A stretch of DNA of 64,000 bases, from contig CAVXRN010000002.1 in NCBI GenBank assembly GCA_963764205.1, positions 992,001-1,056,000 of the forward strand. Reading direction: 5' to 3'. Numbering within the stretch: the stretch's first letter is position 1; each line of letters begins with the position of its first letter. Under the pieces are notes generated by a model, which was not told the origin of the DNA, ran no database searches, and was given only the letters and a program-made list of their open reading frames with translations. This DNA comes from Chersky-840 sp963764205. Its GTDB lineage: Bacteria > Actinomycetota > Acidimicrobiia > Acidimicrobiales > UBA8190. The position numbers and the translations under genes were made by a program. Below, piece by piece: positions 16,586 through 26,360 of the stretch.

Positions 16586-19500
16586 TCGTGCACCTCTTGG
16601 AGGCACACAACCGAGAGCCCGTGACGCTGCCAGTCGACGATCCCCGTGGCCGCCGCGCGCGCCGCGGCCACCGTCGTCAGACACGGCACCTGGTGCGCGA
16701 GGGCGGCGGATCGGATGTGGACGCCATCGGCGCGCGGGCCACGGCCCCGCGGCGTGTTCACGACGAGCTGCACGCGACCCGTCGCGATGAGCTCCACCGC
16801 GTCGGCCGCGCCAGACTCCCCCACCTTCGCCACCACCGTGAGGACCGGGATGCCGTTGGACTCGAGGAACGCCGCGGTGCCCGAGGTGGCGACCAGGTCG
16901 AACCCGATCTCGCTGAAGGTCCGTGCCGCGTCGAGCCCGCCCGCCTTGTCCCGGTCGGCCAGCGACAGGAACACGGCCCCGCTCGAGGGCAATCGGGTGC
17001 CCGCCGCGATCTGGCTCTTGGCGAATGCGAGACCGAAGGTGGCGCCGATGCCCATCACCTCGCCGGTGGAACGCATCTCGGGGCCGAGCAACGTGTCGAC
17101 ACCGGGAAAGCGGTCGAAGGGCAGCACGGCTTCCTTGACGCTCACCCACGCCCCTCCGGTCGGATCTCGGAGCAGGCCCTCGGTCCGCAATTCCACCAGC
17201 GTGGCTCTCGTCATGACCCGGGCCGCCACCATGGCCCACGGCACGCCCGTGGCCTTGGCCACGAAGGGGAGCGTCCGGCTGGCACGAGGGTTCGCCTCGA
17301 GCACGAAGACCGATCCGTCTTTGACCGCGTACTGCACGTTGATCGGGCCGACTACCTCCAGCGCCTCGGCGATGGCACCGGTGTGGGCCCGGAGCGTCTG
17401 CATCACGGCATCGGAGAGCGTTTGTGGGGGCAAGGCGCAAGCCGAGTCGCCCGAGTGCACGCCGGCCTCTTCCACGTGCTCCATCACCCCGGCGATCACG
17501 ACGTCGCCGGTCCTGTCGCGCACCGCGTCCACGTCCACCTCGACCGCGTCCTCGAGGAAGCGGTCGACGAGCACGGGGCGCTCCGCCGTCGCCGCCCCCT
17601 CGCGGGCCAAGGCGCCGGCCAACTCCTCGACCACTCGGGCCAGCCGTTCGTCGTCGTACACGATCTCCATGGCGCGCCCCCCAGTACGTAGCTGGGACGG
17701 ACGAGCACGGGGTATCCGACCTTCTGCGCCACCGTCAGCGCCTCTTGCACCGACAGTGCGATGCCACCCGGGGGCTGAGGGATACGAAGGCGTTCGCACA
17801 AGAGGTTCCAGCGTTCTCTGTCCTCGGCCAGGTCGATCGAGGCGGGGCTCGTGCCGAGGACCAATTCCGGCGCCAGGCTGTGGGCGAGCTTGAGCGGCGT
17901 CTGGCCGCCGAGGCTCACGATCACGCCCGCCACCGGGGCACCACCGGGGCCCGAGCCCGCGGCCACCTCGGCGTCGATGACGTTGGCGACGTCCTCGGCC
18001 GTGATGGGCTCGAAGTAGAGGCGGTCCGAGGTGTCGTAGTCGGTCGAGACCGTCTCAGGGTTGCAGTTGACCATCACGGTCTCGTAGCCCGCCGCCCGCA
18101 GGGCCATCGACGCGTGGACGCAGCAGTAGTCGAACTCGATCCCCTGGCCGATGCGATTGGGGCCGGACCCGAGGATCACCACGCGCGGGCGTCGGCTCGG
18201 TTGCACCTCGTCCTCGTCCTCGTAGGTCGCGTAGTGATACGGCGTGCGCGCCGCGAACTCCGCACCACAGGTGTCGACGGTCTTGAACGTGGGCCGCACC
18301 CCTGCCGCCAGGCGACGCGGCGCGGACCTCGGCCTCGGTCACCGCACCGGTCCCCCCCGGGGGCGGTGCGCGGGCCCGTGCCCCGTGGACAGGAGATAGG
18401 CGATCTGTGTGTCGGAGAACCCGAGCCGCTTCACGGCGCGCCACGTGCTTCGGTCGAGCTCTGTCGGCCCGAGGCCCGCCGCACCCATCGACTCGAGCTG
18501 TGTGCGCGCCGCGCTGATGATCGCCAGCTGGTCCAAGAACCACGGGTCGACGCCGGTGGCGGTGGCCAACGTGTCCGCCGTCACGCCCCGGCGCAGGGCG
18601 GCCTCGAGCTGGAAGACACGCCCCGGCGTGGGAGAACACGCCCGGGTCACGAGCTCGTCCTCGTCCAGCAGGTCGTAGGCCGATTCCGCCGGGTCGGCGT
18701 TGAGCCCGGCCCGGCCCTGCTCGAGTGAGCGGATGGCCTTCTGCAGCGACTCGGGGAACGTCCGACCGATGGCCATCACCTCCCCCACCGACTGCATGCG
18801 GGTGCCGAGGCGCTCGACGGCACCGGGCAGCTTCTCGAAGGCCCAGCGCGGGATCTTGGTGACGACGTAGTCGATGGTGGGCTCGAAGCTCGCCGGAGTG
18901 GCTCCGGTGATGTCGTTGGGGATCTCGTCGAGCGTGTACCCCACGGCCAGGCGCGCCGCGATCTTGGCGATGGGGAACCCCGTCGCCTTCGACGCCAACG
19001 CGGAGGAGCGCGAGCACGCGCGGGTTCATCTCGATGACGAGTCGACGACCGTCGCTGGGCCGCACCGCGAACTGGATGTTCGACCCTCCGGTCTCCACAC
19101 CGACCCGGCGGATGCAGGCAAAGGCATCGTCGCGCATGGCCTGGTACTCGACGTCGGACAACGTCTGCGCCGGAGCGACGGTGATCGAGTCGCCGGTGTG
19201 CACACCCATGGGGTCGAAGTTCTCGATGGAGCAGACCACGACGCAGTTGTCCACGCGGTCGCGCATCACCTCGAGCTCGAACTCCTTCCATCCCGCGATG
19301 GACCGCTCGATCAGGATCTGGTGCACCGGGCTGGCCGCCAGACCTTCCGCCGCCACCCGGGCCAACTCGGCGCGGGTGTCGGCCGTCCCCGTGCCCGCCC
19401 CACCCAGGATGAAACTGGGCCGGATCATGAGGGGGAAGCCGATGCGCTCGCCCAGCGCCATGGCCTCGTCGAGGTGCGTGGCGAACCCCGACGCGGGGAC

Positions 19501-19926
19501 GTCGAGGCCGATCTCCTCCATGGCGGTCTTGAACTGGTCGCGATCCTCGGCGGTGGCGATGGCCACGGCGTTGGCGCCGATCAGCTCGACGCCGAAGTCG
19601 TCGAGGACGCCGCGCTCGGAGAGGCCGAAGGCCAGGTTCAGGCCGGTCTGCCCGCCCATGGTCGGCAACAACGCGTCGGGTCGTTCGCGTTCGACCACCG
19701 CGCTCAGCACGTCGAGGTCCAACGGCTCCACGTAGGTACGGTCGGCCACCGCAGGGTCGGTCATGATCGTGGCGGGATTGGAGTTGACGAGCACGACGCG
19801 GTACCCCTCGGCCCGCAACACCCGGCACGCCTGGGTGCCCGAGTAGTCGAACTCACACGCTTGGCCGATGACGATCGGGCCCGAGCCGATGACGAGGATG
19901 GTCTCGATGTCGGTCCGGCGCGGCAT
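16582..19926 (-). CDS. carB: Carbamoyl-phosphate synthase large chain, interrupted by four indels
   Basis: Makes carbamoyl phosphate for pyrimidine and arginine synthesis. The whole protein is recognisable over about 1110 codons: TILVIGSGPIVIGQACEFDY at the start, the first ATP-grasp with FPLMIRPSFILGGAG and EMNPRV, the oligomerisation domain, the second half from VVILGSGPNRIGQGIEFDYC, and the C-terminal allosteric domain. The reading frame breaks near 19014 (one extra base after EMNPRV), near 18355 (C/G homopolymer), near 18322, and at a C6 run at 17677-17682 where one base is missing before GRAMEIVYDD. All flanks are well conserved, so these look like sequence errors in an intact gene. ATG 19926 overlaps the carA stop (TGATG). 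Confidence 0.93.
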
Positions 19927-21065
19927 CAGGCCCGGACCCCGTCGATCATGGCGACGAACCGCTCGAAGAGGTACCGGGCGTCGTGGGGGCCGGGGCCCGC
20001 CTCGGGGTGGTACTGCACACTGAACGCCGGCACCGCGGTGCATCGGAAGCCCTCGACCACGCCGTCGTTGAGGTTGACGTGGGTGATCTCGGCCGCCATC
20101 GGTCCCGATCCCGGCAACGTAGCGCCGTCGACGGCGTAGTTGTGGTTCTGGCTCGTGATCTCGACCTGGCCGGTGTCGAGACGGCGCACCGGGTGGTTCC
20201 CGCCGTGGTGGCCGAACGGGAGCTTGTAGGTGCGCGCCCCGATGGCTTGGGCGAGCAGCTGGTGGCCCAGGCAGATCCCGAACACCGGCACCCGGCCCAG
20301 CAGCTCGGCCACGATCGAAGCCAGCTCGGGCAGCGCGGCGGGGTCGCCGGGCCCGTTGGAGAGAAAGACGCCGTCGGGCTCGAGCGCCAAGGTGTCCGAC
20401 GCAGCGTGTGCGGCGGGCACGACCGTCACCGTCGCCAGCTCGCTCAGGCTCCGGAGCATGGTCTCTTTCACCCCGAAGTCATAGGCGACGATACGACGAG
20501 GGCCCGAGCCCCGCTCGTAGGGGGCCGAGGCCGAGACACCCGTCACGAGGTCACAGCCGGTCGTGCCGCGCTCTGCCGCGGCTGCGGCCCGCAGCACCGG
20601 CTCCGGTGCCGTGCCGAAGGCACACCCCATGGCGCCGTCGACCCGCAGGTGCCGCGTGAGCCGACGCGTGTCGATCCCCGAGACGCCCGGCAGGTGGCGC
20701 TGCACGAGGAAGTCCTCGAAGGTCCCCGTGGCCCGCCAGGACGACGGGCGCGGTGGCAGGTCGCGCACCACCACGCCCCGGCACCACGGGCGGGGCGCCT
20801 CGTCGTCGTGCGCGGTGACGCCGTAGTTGCCGATGTGGGGGTAGGTGAACGCGATGACCTGACCCGCGTAGCTCGGGTCGGTGACGACCTCCTGGTACCC
20901 CGAGAGGACCGTGTTGAACACGAGCTCGCCCGTCGCGACCCCGTCGGGGGGGAGCGCGCCGATGGCCTCGCCCTCGAACACCTCGCCGTCGGCCAGCACG
21001 AGCAGCGCCGGTTCCCGGTCTCGGGACCACCGCCCGTCGGGCGTCTTCGTCGCGCTGGGGCTCAT
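19926..21065 (-). CDS. carA: Carbamoyl-phosphate synthase small chain
   Basis: Glutaminase subunit that feeds ammonia to CarB. 379 residues: N-terminal domain with ELVFNTVLSGYQEVVTDPSY and GVSGIDTRRLTRHLR, then a class I glutamine amidotransferase domain with the nucleophile elbow PVFGICLGHQLLAQA and the His-x-Glu site SVQYHPEAGPGPHD. ATG 21065 overlaps the pyrC stop as ATGA. Intact. Confidence 0.96.
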   Translation of the reverse strand: MSPSATKTPDGRWSRDREPALLVLADGEVFEGEAIGALPPDGVATGELVFNTVLSGYQEVVTDPSYAGQVIAFTYPHIGNYGVTAHDDEAPRPWCRGVVVRDLPPRPSSWRATGTFEDFLVQRHLPGVSGIDTRRLTRHLRVDGAMGCAFGTAPEPVLRAAAAAERGTTGCDLVTGVSASAPYERGSGPRRIVAYDFGVKETMLRSLSELATVTVVPAAHAASDTLALEPDGVFLSNGPGDPAALPELASIVAELLGRVPVFGICLGHQLLAQAIGARTYKLPFGHHGGNHPVRRLDTGQVEITSQNHNYAVDGATLPGSGPMAAEITHVNLNDGVVEGFRCTAVPAFSVQYHPEAGPGPHDARYLFERFVAMIDGVRA

Positions 21066-22474
21066 CGTTGGGCCACCGTATCGAGCACCACCGGCTCGCC
21101 CCGAAACACCGTGTGCCGGACCTGCCCGGTCATGACGCGCCCCGCCCAGGGCGTGTTCCGGCTCCGGCTGGCCAGCCGGTGCGGATCCACCTCCCACGTG
21201 GCGTCGGGGTCGATCACGCAGAGGTTGGCCGGCGCGCCGGGCTCGATGGGGCCGCCCTGGTCGCCGCCCTGGTCCCGGGCGAGCCCCGCGATTCGGGCCG
21301 GGCGCCACGACAACAGGCCCACGATGTCGCGCACCGACATCACCGGGTCGCCCGACCCCCGCGCGTCGTGGCCCGACGGCACCGCCGCGTCCGGGCGCCG
21401 GCCCGGGTGGGCGCCCAGGGCGTCGAGCGCGACCGCAAGGGCGGTCTGGAGCCCCAGCATGCCCGGGGGTGCGGCGTCGATGGTGGCGTCCTTGCGCTCG
21501 GGCGCGTGCGGGGCGTGGTCGGTGGCGATGGCGTCGACGACGCCGCGTGCACAGGCGGCGCGCAACGCGCACACATCCGCCGCGGCGCGCAACGGCGGGT
21601 TCACCTTGTACACCGGGTCGTAGCCGGCCAGCTCGGCGTGGGTCAGCGACAGGTGGTGCGGCGTCACCTCGGCCGTGACGGCCAGGCCCTCGGCCTTGGC
21701 CGCCTCTACCAGCTCGGCGGAGCGTGCCGTGGAGATGTGGAGGAAGTGGACCCGCCCCCCGGTGAGCCGCACCAGCGCGATGTCGCGCGCCACCATCATC
21801 TCCTCGGCCGCGGCCGGGATGCCCGGCACCCCGAGCCGGCTCGACCACTCCCCCTCGTGCATGTGACCGCCGCGGGCGAGCGCGTCGTCCTCACAGTGCT
21901 GGGCCAATGTCACGTCGAAGCCCCGCGCGTACTCGAGGGCGCGGCGCATGACCGACACGTCCTGGACGCCGGCTCCGTCGTCGGTGAACAGGCGCACCCC
22001 GAGCGACGCGAGCTCACCGATGGGGGCCAGGCGCTCACCGACCCGCCCCATGGTGATGGCGCCGGCCACCGCCACCTGGCACATCGCCCCCTCGCCCAGC
22101 GACAGGACTTCGAGTGCCACCGCCGCACTGTCGACCGGCGGGTCGGTGTTGGGCATGGCCACCACCGCCGTGAAGCCCCCCAGGGCAGCGGCACGGGCTC
22201 CGGTCTCGACGGTCTCGGCCTCCTCGGCCCCGGGCTGGCGCAGATGGGTGTGGAGGTCGACGAGGCCCGGGGCCACCAGGCATCCCCCGGCATCGAGCAC
22301 CAAGGCGCCGCGCGGCACCGCCACGTCGGGCCCCACCTCGAGCACCGCTCCGCCCGCCACCACGACGTCGCTCACCCGCTCGCCCGTGGCGTCGACGACG
22401 GTGCCCCCCCGGATCACGATGCTGCGCGCGGCCCCGTGCGAGAGGGGCCCGCCCCGACTCGGCGGCTCAGCCAC
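21062..22474 (-). CDS. pyrC: Dihydroorotase, class I
   Basis: Cyclises carbamoyl aspartate to dihydroorotate. Zinc-binding motifs of the amidohydrolase family are present: VAPGLVDLHTHLRQPG, DVTLAQHCEDDALA, VHFLHISTARSAELV and DAIATDHAPHAPERKD. 470 residues, slightly longer than usual because of an insertion around residues 355-375 (GRRPDAAVPSGHDARGSGDP) and an N-terminal extension. GTG 22474 overlaps the end of pyrB by 8 bp. Confidence 0.95.
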   Translation of the reverse strand: MAEPPSRGGPLSHGAARSIVIRGGTVVDATGERVSDVVVAGGAVLEVGPDVAVPRGALVLDAGGCLVAPGLVDLHTHLRQPGAEEAETVETGARAAALGGFTAVVAMPNTDPPVDSAAVALEVLSLGEGAMCQVAVAGAITMGRVGERLAPIGELASLGVRLFTDDGAGVQDVSVMRRALEYARGFDVTLAQHCEDDALARGGHMHEGEWSSRLGVPGIPAAAEEMMVARDIALVRLTGGRVHFLHISTARSAELVEAAKAEGLAVTAEVTPHHLSLTHAELAGYDPVYKVNPPLRAAADVCALRAACARGVVDAIATDHAPHAPERKDATIDAAPPGMLGLQTALAVALDALGAHPGRRPDAAVPSGHDARGSGDPVMSVRDIVGLLSWRPARIAGLARDQGGDQGGPIEPGAPANLCVIDPDATWEVDPHRLASRSRNTPWAGRVMTGQVRHTVFRGEPVVLDTVAQR

Positions 22475-23513
22475 CGACGACGGTCCCGAGGGTCCCGAGC
22501 GTGTGCGGGAGCCCGGGGGCGCCGCCGCCCGTGCCCACCTGACCCTGCCCGAGCAGCATGAAGAGCACCGCCATCCGTACCGCCACGCCGTTGGACACCT
22601 GGCGCAGCACGAGCGACTGCGGAAGGGCGGCGACGTCGTCGGCGATCTCGACGCCCCTGTTCATCGGCCCGGGATGCATCACGAGGGCGTCGTCACCCAA
22701 CAGGGCGGCCCGACGCGCCGTGAGCCCGTACCACGCGCTGTACTCCCGCACCGAGGGCAAGAAGGCGCCCGTGCCGCGCTCGGACTGCAGGCGCAGGAGG
22801 TAGCACACGTCGACATGCGGGAGCACGGCGTCGAGGTCGTACGACACCTTCGACACGGGCCACCCCTCGAGTGACGGTGGCAGGAGGCTCCCCGGCGCCA
22901 CCAGTGTCACCTCGGCCCCGAGCGCACCCAGGGCCAGGACCAGCGACCGCGCCACGCGGCTGTGACGGACGTCACCGACGATGGCGACGCGCAGGCCCAC
23001 GAAACACGTCACCCCGGCGTGCTCGAGCGGGCTCCCGGCGCGCTCGGACAGGACCTGGCGGATCGTGTAGCAGTCGAGCAACGCCTGGGTGGGGTGCTCG
23101 TGCCACCCGTCACCGGCGTTCACCACCGATGCGTCGACCCACCGTGCGACCGCGGCGGGCGCACCGGCCGACGTGTGGCGCACGACGAACGCGTCGACCC
23201 CCATCGCGGCGACGGTCTCCACCGTGTCGCGCAGGGACTCCCCTTTCTTGACCGAGGACGTGTCGACCGAGAACGACAGGACGTCCGCCGACAGGCGCTT
23301 GGCCGCCGTCTCGAACGACAGTCTGGTCCTGGTGGACTGCTCGGCGAAGAGGGTGACCACGGTCCGGCCCCGCAGCGACGGCACCTTGGGGATCGAGCGC
23401 CGGCCGACCTCGACGAAGGCGTCGGACACCTCGAGGATCTCCTCGATCCCCTCGGCGCCCAGCTCGGCGATCGAGAGCAGGTGCCGGCGGCCGCCCTTGG
23501 CGCCCTCGGTCAT
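22467..23513 (-). CDS. pyrB: Aspartate carbamoyltransferase catalytic chain
   Basis: Transfers the carbamoyl group to aspartate. Carbamoyl-phosphate loop TLFAEQSTRTRLSFETAAKR, catalytic-loop FSVDTSSVKKGESLRDT, VVNAGDGWHEHPTQALLDCY and MHPGPMNRGVEI are all recognisable. The residue before STRTR is Gln where most family members have Pro, as in some actinobacterial relatives. The last 25 residues are Gly-rich. ATG 23513 overlaps the pyrR stop (ATGA). No pyrI regulatory chain is present. Confidence 0.96.
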   Translation of the reverse strand: MTEGAKGGRRHLLSIAELGAEGIEEILEVSDAFVEVGRRSIPKVPSLRGRTVVTLFAEQSTRTRLSFETAAKRLSADVLSFSVDTSSVKKGESLRDTVETVAAMGVDAFVVRHTSAGAPAAVARWVDASVVNAGDGWHEHPTQALLDCYTIRQVLSERAGSPLEHAGVTCFVGLRVAIVGDVRHSRVARSLVLALGALGAEVTLVAPGSLLPPSLEGWPVSKVSYDLDAVLPHVDVCYLLRLQSERGTGAFLPSVREYSAWYGLTARRAALLGDDALVMHPGPMNRGVEIADDVAALPQSLVLRQVSNGVAVRMAVLFMLLGQGQVGTGGGAPGLPHTLGTLGTVVGG

Positions 23514-24079
23514 CGGGGCACCACGTCGCCCAGCACCACACCGTCGAGGCTGACGTCGACCTGCTCGTCGATGCGTGTCGGCATGTTCTTGCCCACGAAG
23601 TCGGGGCGGATGGGCAGCTCACGGTGGCCCCGGTCGACCATCACGGCCAACTGCACGGCCCGGGCCCGGCCGTAGTCGCTCAGCGCGTTGAGCGCGGCTC
23701 GCACGGTCCGGCCGGTGAACAGGACGTCGTCGACGAGGACGACGAGCTGGCCCGCCAGGTCACCGGGGATGTCGGTAGCGGCCTCGGGGAGCACGGGGCG
23801 GATCCCGATGTCGTCGCGATAGAACGCCACGTCGAGGAGGCCGACGGGCACCGCGGTGCCCTCCATCTCCTCCAGCACGCTGGCGATGCGGAACGAGAGC
23901 GGCACGCCGCCGGTCTGGAGTCCCACCAGGACGACGTCCTCGAGACCGTGGTTCCGCTCGATGATCTCGTGCGCGATCCGTGTCAGCGCCCGCTGGACGT
24001 CCTGAGCCGTGAGAACCTGGACCCGAGGAACGAAGACCCCACCGCGCGGTGGGGTCAGTCTGCGTTCTCGCTCCGCCAA
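23510..24079 (-). CDS. pyrR: Bifunctional pyr operon regulator / uracil phosphoribosyltransferase
   Basis: PyrR senses UMP/PRPP and controls pyrimidine genes through RNA binding; it has weak uracil phosphoribosyltransferase activity. 189 residues with RIAHEIIERNHGLEDVVLVG, the variable basic region, and the PRPP motif LVVLVDDVLFTGRTVRAAL. The start is taken as TTG 24079 since GGAGGAG lies just upstream and no better start precedes the first conserved helix. A 22-nt perfect inverted repeat lies within codons 9-15. First gene of the pyr operon, consistent with autoregulation. Confidence 0.93.
   Translation of the reverse strand: MAERERRLTPPRGGVFVPRVQVLTAQDVQRALTRIAHEIIERNHGLEDVVLVGLQTGGVPLSFRIASVLEEMEGTAVPVGLLDVAFYRDDIGIRPVLPEAATDIPGDLAGQLVVLVDDVLFTGRTVRAALNALSDYGRARAVQLAVMVDRGHRELPIRPDFVGKNMPTRIDEQVDVSLDGVVLGDVVPR
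24035..24056 (-). promoter_or_regulatory. Perfect 11+11 inverted repeat in the 5' end of pyrR
   Basis: The minus strand reads GACCCCACCGC followed immediately by its exact complement, then TTCGTTCC. It would fold into a strong GC-rich hairpin about 24-44 nt after the pyrR start codon. Possible roles are a PyrR-responsive translational or transcriptional attenuator; no experiment or family model is available to me to confirm this. Confidence 0.45.
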
Positions 24080-24137
24080 GGCTCCTCCACGGTCCGTTCG
24101 GGCCTCTCGGGACCCGCTTCACGGTCGTCCCCCGACG

Positions 24138-24167
24138 TTACCACCGCCGGCACGGCCATGGTGTCAA
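24138..24167 (-). promoter_or_regulatory. Candidate promoter of the pyr operon
   Basis: On the minus strand a perfect -35 box TTGACA (24167-24162) is followed after 18 bp by TGGTAA (24143-24138), a moderate -10; TAACGT overlaps it at a longer spacing. It lies in the nusB-pyrR gap about 60-90 bp before the pyrR start, which would leave a leader of about 50 nt. Confidence 0.4.
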
Positions 24168-24211
24168 GCCGCGGTCAGTGCTCGAGCAGTTCGTGGCGCC
24201 CGCTCGCGCCG

Positions 24212-24634
24212 TCAGGCGCGCACCTGACGGGCGATCGTCGACAGCACGCCGTTGACGAAACCACCGGAGAACTCGGTCGAGTACTGCTTGGCCAGCTCCA
24301 CCGCCTCGTCGATCACCACCGCCACCGGGACGTCGGGCTCGGCGATGAGCTCGTAGGTGGCCAGGCGCAGGATGCTGCGGTCGAGCACGGGCATGCGCTG
24401 CACGTCCCAGCCCTGCGCCGCGTCGGCCATGAGGGCGTCGATGCGCTCCTGGTGGGCGGCGGTCCCCTCGACCAGGGCGACGGTGAACGGGTCGGGGGCC
24501 ACCGCCAGCGCGGCCAGGACCTGCGGCGTCCCCAGGCGCTTCATCTCCCCCTCGTAGAGCAAAGCCAGGGCCCGTTCGCGCGCTTCATGACGAGGCCCTT
24601 CTCCCGGCGCGGCCGGGGCACGGTCCTGCGCCAC
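24212..24634 (-). CDS. nusB: Transcription antitermination factor NusB
   Basis: NusB binds boxA RNA with NusE/S10 during rRNA antitermination. The 140-residue all-helical product has RERALALLYEGEMKRLG, PVLDRSILRLATYELI and the conserved VVIDEAVELAKQYSTEFSGG then FVNGVLSTIAR, a complete match to the family. GTG 24634, 15 bp after the efp stop, is the best start; a much longer frame upstream is only the shadow of efp. efp-nusB-pyrR is a common order in Gram-positive bacteria. Confidence 0.94.
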   Translation of the reverse strand: MAQDRAPAAPGEGPRHEARERALALLYEGEMKRLGTPQVLAALAVAPDPFTVALVEGTAAHQERIDALMADAAQGWDVQRMPVLDRSILRLATYELIAEPDVPVAVVIDEAVELAKQYSTEFSGGFVNGVLSTIARQVRA

Positions 24635-24648
24635 GACCAGGTCCCGGG

Positions 24649-25209
24649 CTAGGCCCGGGTGATGTACTCGCCGGTGCGCGTATCGACCTTGATGCGCTCT
24701 CCGGGGTTCACGAACAACGGGACCTGGACCACGAGCCCGGTCTCGAGCGTGGCCGGTTTGCGGGCCCCCGAGACGCGGTCGCCTTGGACGCCGGGCTCGG
24801 TCTCGGCCACGGCCAACTCGACGGCGGCGGGAAGGTCGACCCCGACGATCTCCCCTCCGTACATCTGCAGGACGGCGTTGTCGCCTTCTTTCACGAACTG
24901 CGCCGCGTCGCCCAGGGTGGCGGGTGACACGTGCAGTTGGTCGTACGACGTCACGTCCATGAAGACGTAGTCGGTGCCGTCTCGATAGAGCAGCTGCATC
25001 TCGCGCTTGTCGACGATGGCCTGCTCGACGCGCTCGTCGGCACGGAACGTCCGCTCCAGGACCGCGCCCGTGCGAACGTTCTTGAGCTTGGTGCGGACGA
25101 ATGCACCACCCTTGCCCGGCTTGACGTGTTGGAACTCCACGACGGCGAACAACCCGTCGGGCAGGTCGAGGGTCATGCCGTTGCGCAGGTCGTTGGTGGT
25201 GACAGCCAT
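24649..25209 (-). CDS. efp: Translation elongation factor P
   Basis: EF-P rescues ribosomes stalled at polyproline. 186 residues in three beta domains: the N-terminal KOW-like domain with the tip loop HVKPGKGGAFVRTKLKN (the lysine that may be modified), the OB domain with EMQLLYRDGTDYVFMD, and the C-terminal domain with TGLVVQVPLFVNPGERIKVD. No epmA/B-type modification genes are nearby. ATG 25209 overlaps the preceding peptidase stop (TGATG). Confidence 0.97.
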   Translation of the reverse strand: MAVTTNDLRNGMTLDLPDGLFAVVEFQHVKPGKGGAFVRTKLKNVRTGAVLERTFRADERVEQAIVDKREMQLLYRDGTDYVFMDVTSYDQLHVSPATLGDAAQFVKEGDNAVLQMYGGEIVGVDLPAAVELAVAETEPGVQGDRVSGARKPATLETGLVVQVPLFVNPGERIKVDTRTGEYITRA

Positions 25210-26360
25210 CAGGCAGCAATGTCCTTGGGAAATCGGGTGAGGGTGTGACAGCCGTCCGCAGTGACCACGACGGTGTCCTCGACGCGAACACCGCCGACGC
25301 CGGCCAGGTAGACACCGGGCTCGACGGTCACCACGACGTCGGCGCCGAGGATAGCAGTCGACCCCGGCCCCACCGCCGGCGCCTCGTGGATGTCGAGCCC
25401 GACGCCGTGCCCGGTGCCGTGCTCGAAGGCGTCCTTCCAGCCCGCGTCGGCGATCACGTCGCGACACGCCCTGTCCACGTCGCCCGCCGCCACCCCGGCG
25501 CGCACGGCCGCCACGCCGGCCGCTTGGGCCTCGGCCACGACGTCGAACACCCGGGCCAGGGTGGGCGCCGGCTCGCCCCCGACGCAGAACGTGCGCGTCA
25601 TGTCGGACCGGTAGCCCTCGAAGATGGCGCCGAAGTCCACGACGACAGGGTCGCCCGCGACGATGATGCGCTCGGTCGGACGCGCGTGGGGCTTGGCCGC
25701 GTTGGGGCCCGAGGCGACGATGGTCTCGAAGGCGCGGTCCTCGGCGCCGAGGCGGCGCATGGCCGTGTCGAGGGCGAGGGAGACCTCGTCCTCACGGACC
25801 GCCCCGCTGAGCAACGGGAGCACCTCGCCCAGCGCGGCGTCGGCGATGGCCGCGGCGCGCGCCATGCGGGCCAGCTCGCCTGCGTCTTTGACCTGCCGCA
25901 GCGACTCCACCGCACCGCTCAGCGCCACGGGCTGCGCCGGAGCCAGGTCCTCCGCCCAACGACGCTTGGCCGACCAGGTGACGTGGTCGGACTCGAGACC
26001 GAGCCGCTTGACCGCGCCCGCCCTCGCCGCGTCCGCCAGCGCGTCGCGCTGGACCTGGATGCCCCCGACGCGCAAGTCGACCGTTCCGTCGAGACCCAAC
26101 GCGGTGAGCTGCTCGGCGGCCTGGGTGCGATACCGGCCGTCGGTCACGAGCAACGCGCCACGCCCGGTCACGAGCAACACGCCGGCCGAACCACTGAACC
26201 CTGTGAGGTAGCGGACGTTGGCGAGCGCGGTGACGAGCAGGGCGTCGACCTCCGCCGCGTCGATCTCGGCCCGTAGCCGGGCCACGCGACCGGCCACCTG
26301 CAGCGGTACGAGGGCGTCGTCGCCTCCCGACGGCCGGGGCCCTGCGGGCGTCGGGCCCAT
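25209..26360 (-). CDS. M24 Xaa-Pro aminopeptidase/dipeptidase
   Basis: Metallopeptidase of the pita-bread fold that cleaves at Xaa-Pro bonds. The N-terminal creatinase-like domain (RVARLRAEIDAAEVDALLVT, LTGFSGSAGVLLV) is followed by the catalytic domain with the five metal ligands in VVVDFGAIFEGYRSDMTRTF, EHGTGHGVGLDIHEAP and VVTVEPGVYL then GGVRVEDTVVV. 383 residues. Location beside aroQ and efp matches actinobacterial and firmicute pepP/pepQ genes; EF-P and a proline peptidase are often neighbours. ATG 26360 overlaps the aroQ stop (TGATG). PepP versus PepQ cannot be settled by eye. Confidence 0.92.
   Translation of the reverse strand: MGPTPAGPRPSGGDDALVPLQVAGRVARLRAEIDAAEVDALLVTALANVRYLTGFSGSAGVLLVTGRGALLVTDGRYRTQAAEQLTALGLDGTVDLRVGGIQVQRDALADAARAGAVKRLGLESDHVTWSAKRRWAEDLAPAQPVALSGAVESLRQVKDAGELARMARAAAIADAALGEVLPLLSGAVREDEVSLALDTAMRRLGAEDRAFETIVASGPNAAKPHARPTERIIVAGDPVVVDFGAIFEGYRSDMTRTFCVGGEPAPTLARVFDVVAEAQAAGVAAVRAGVAAGDVDRACRDVIADAGWKDAFEHGTGHGVGLDIHEAPAVGPGSTAILGADVVVTVEPGVYLAGVGGVRVEDTVVVTADGCHTLTRFPKDIAA

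Noticed and set aside
16582..19926. carB as a genuine pseudogene
   Set aside because: The rest of the pyr operon is intact, all protein domains are conserved on both sides of each indel, and other essential genes show the same defect; error is more likely than decay.
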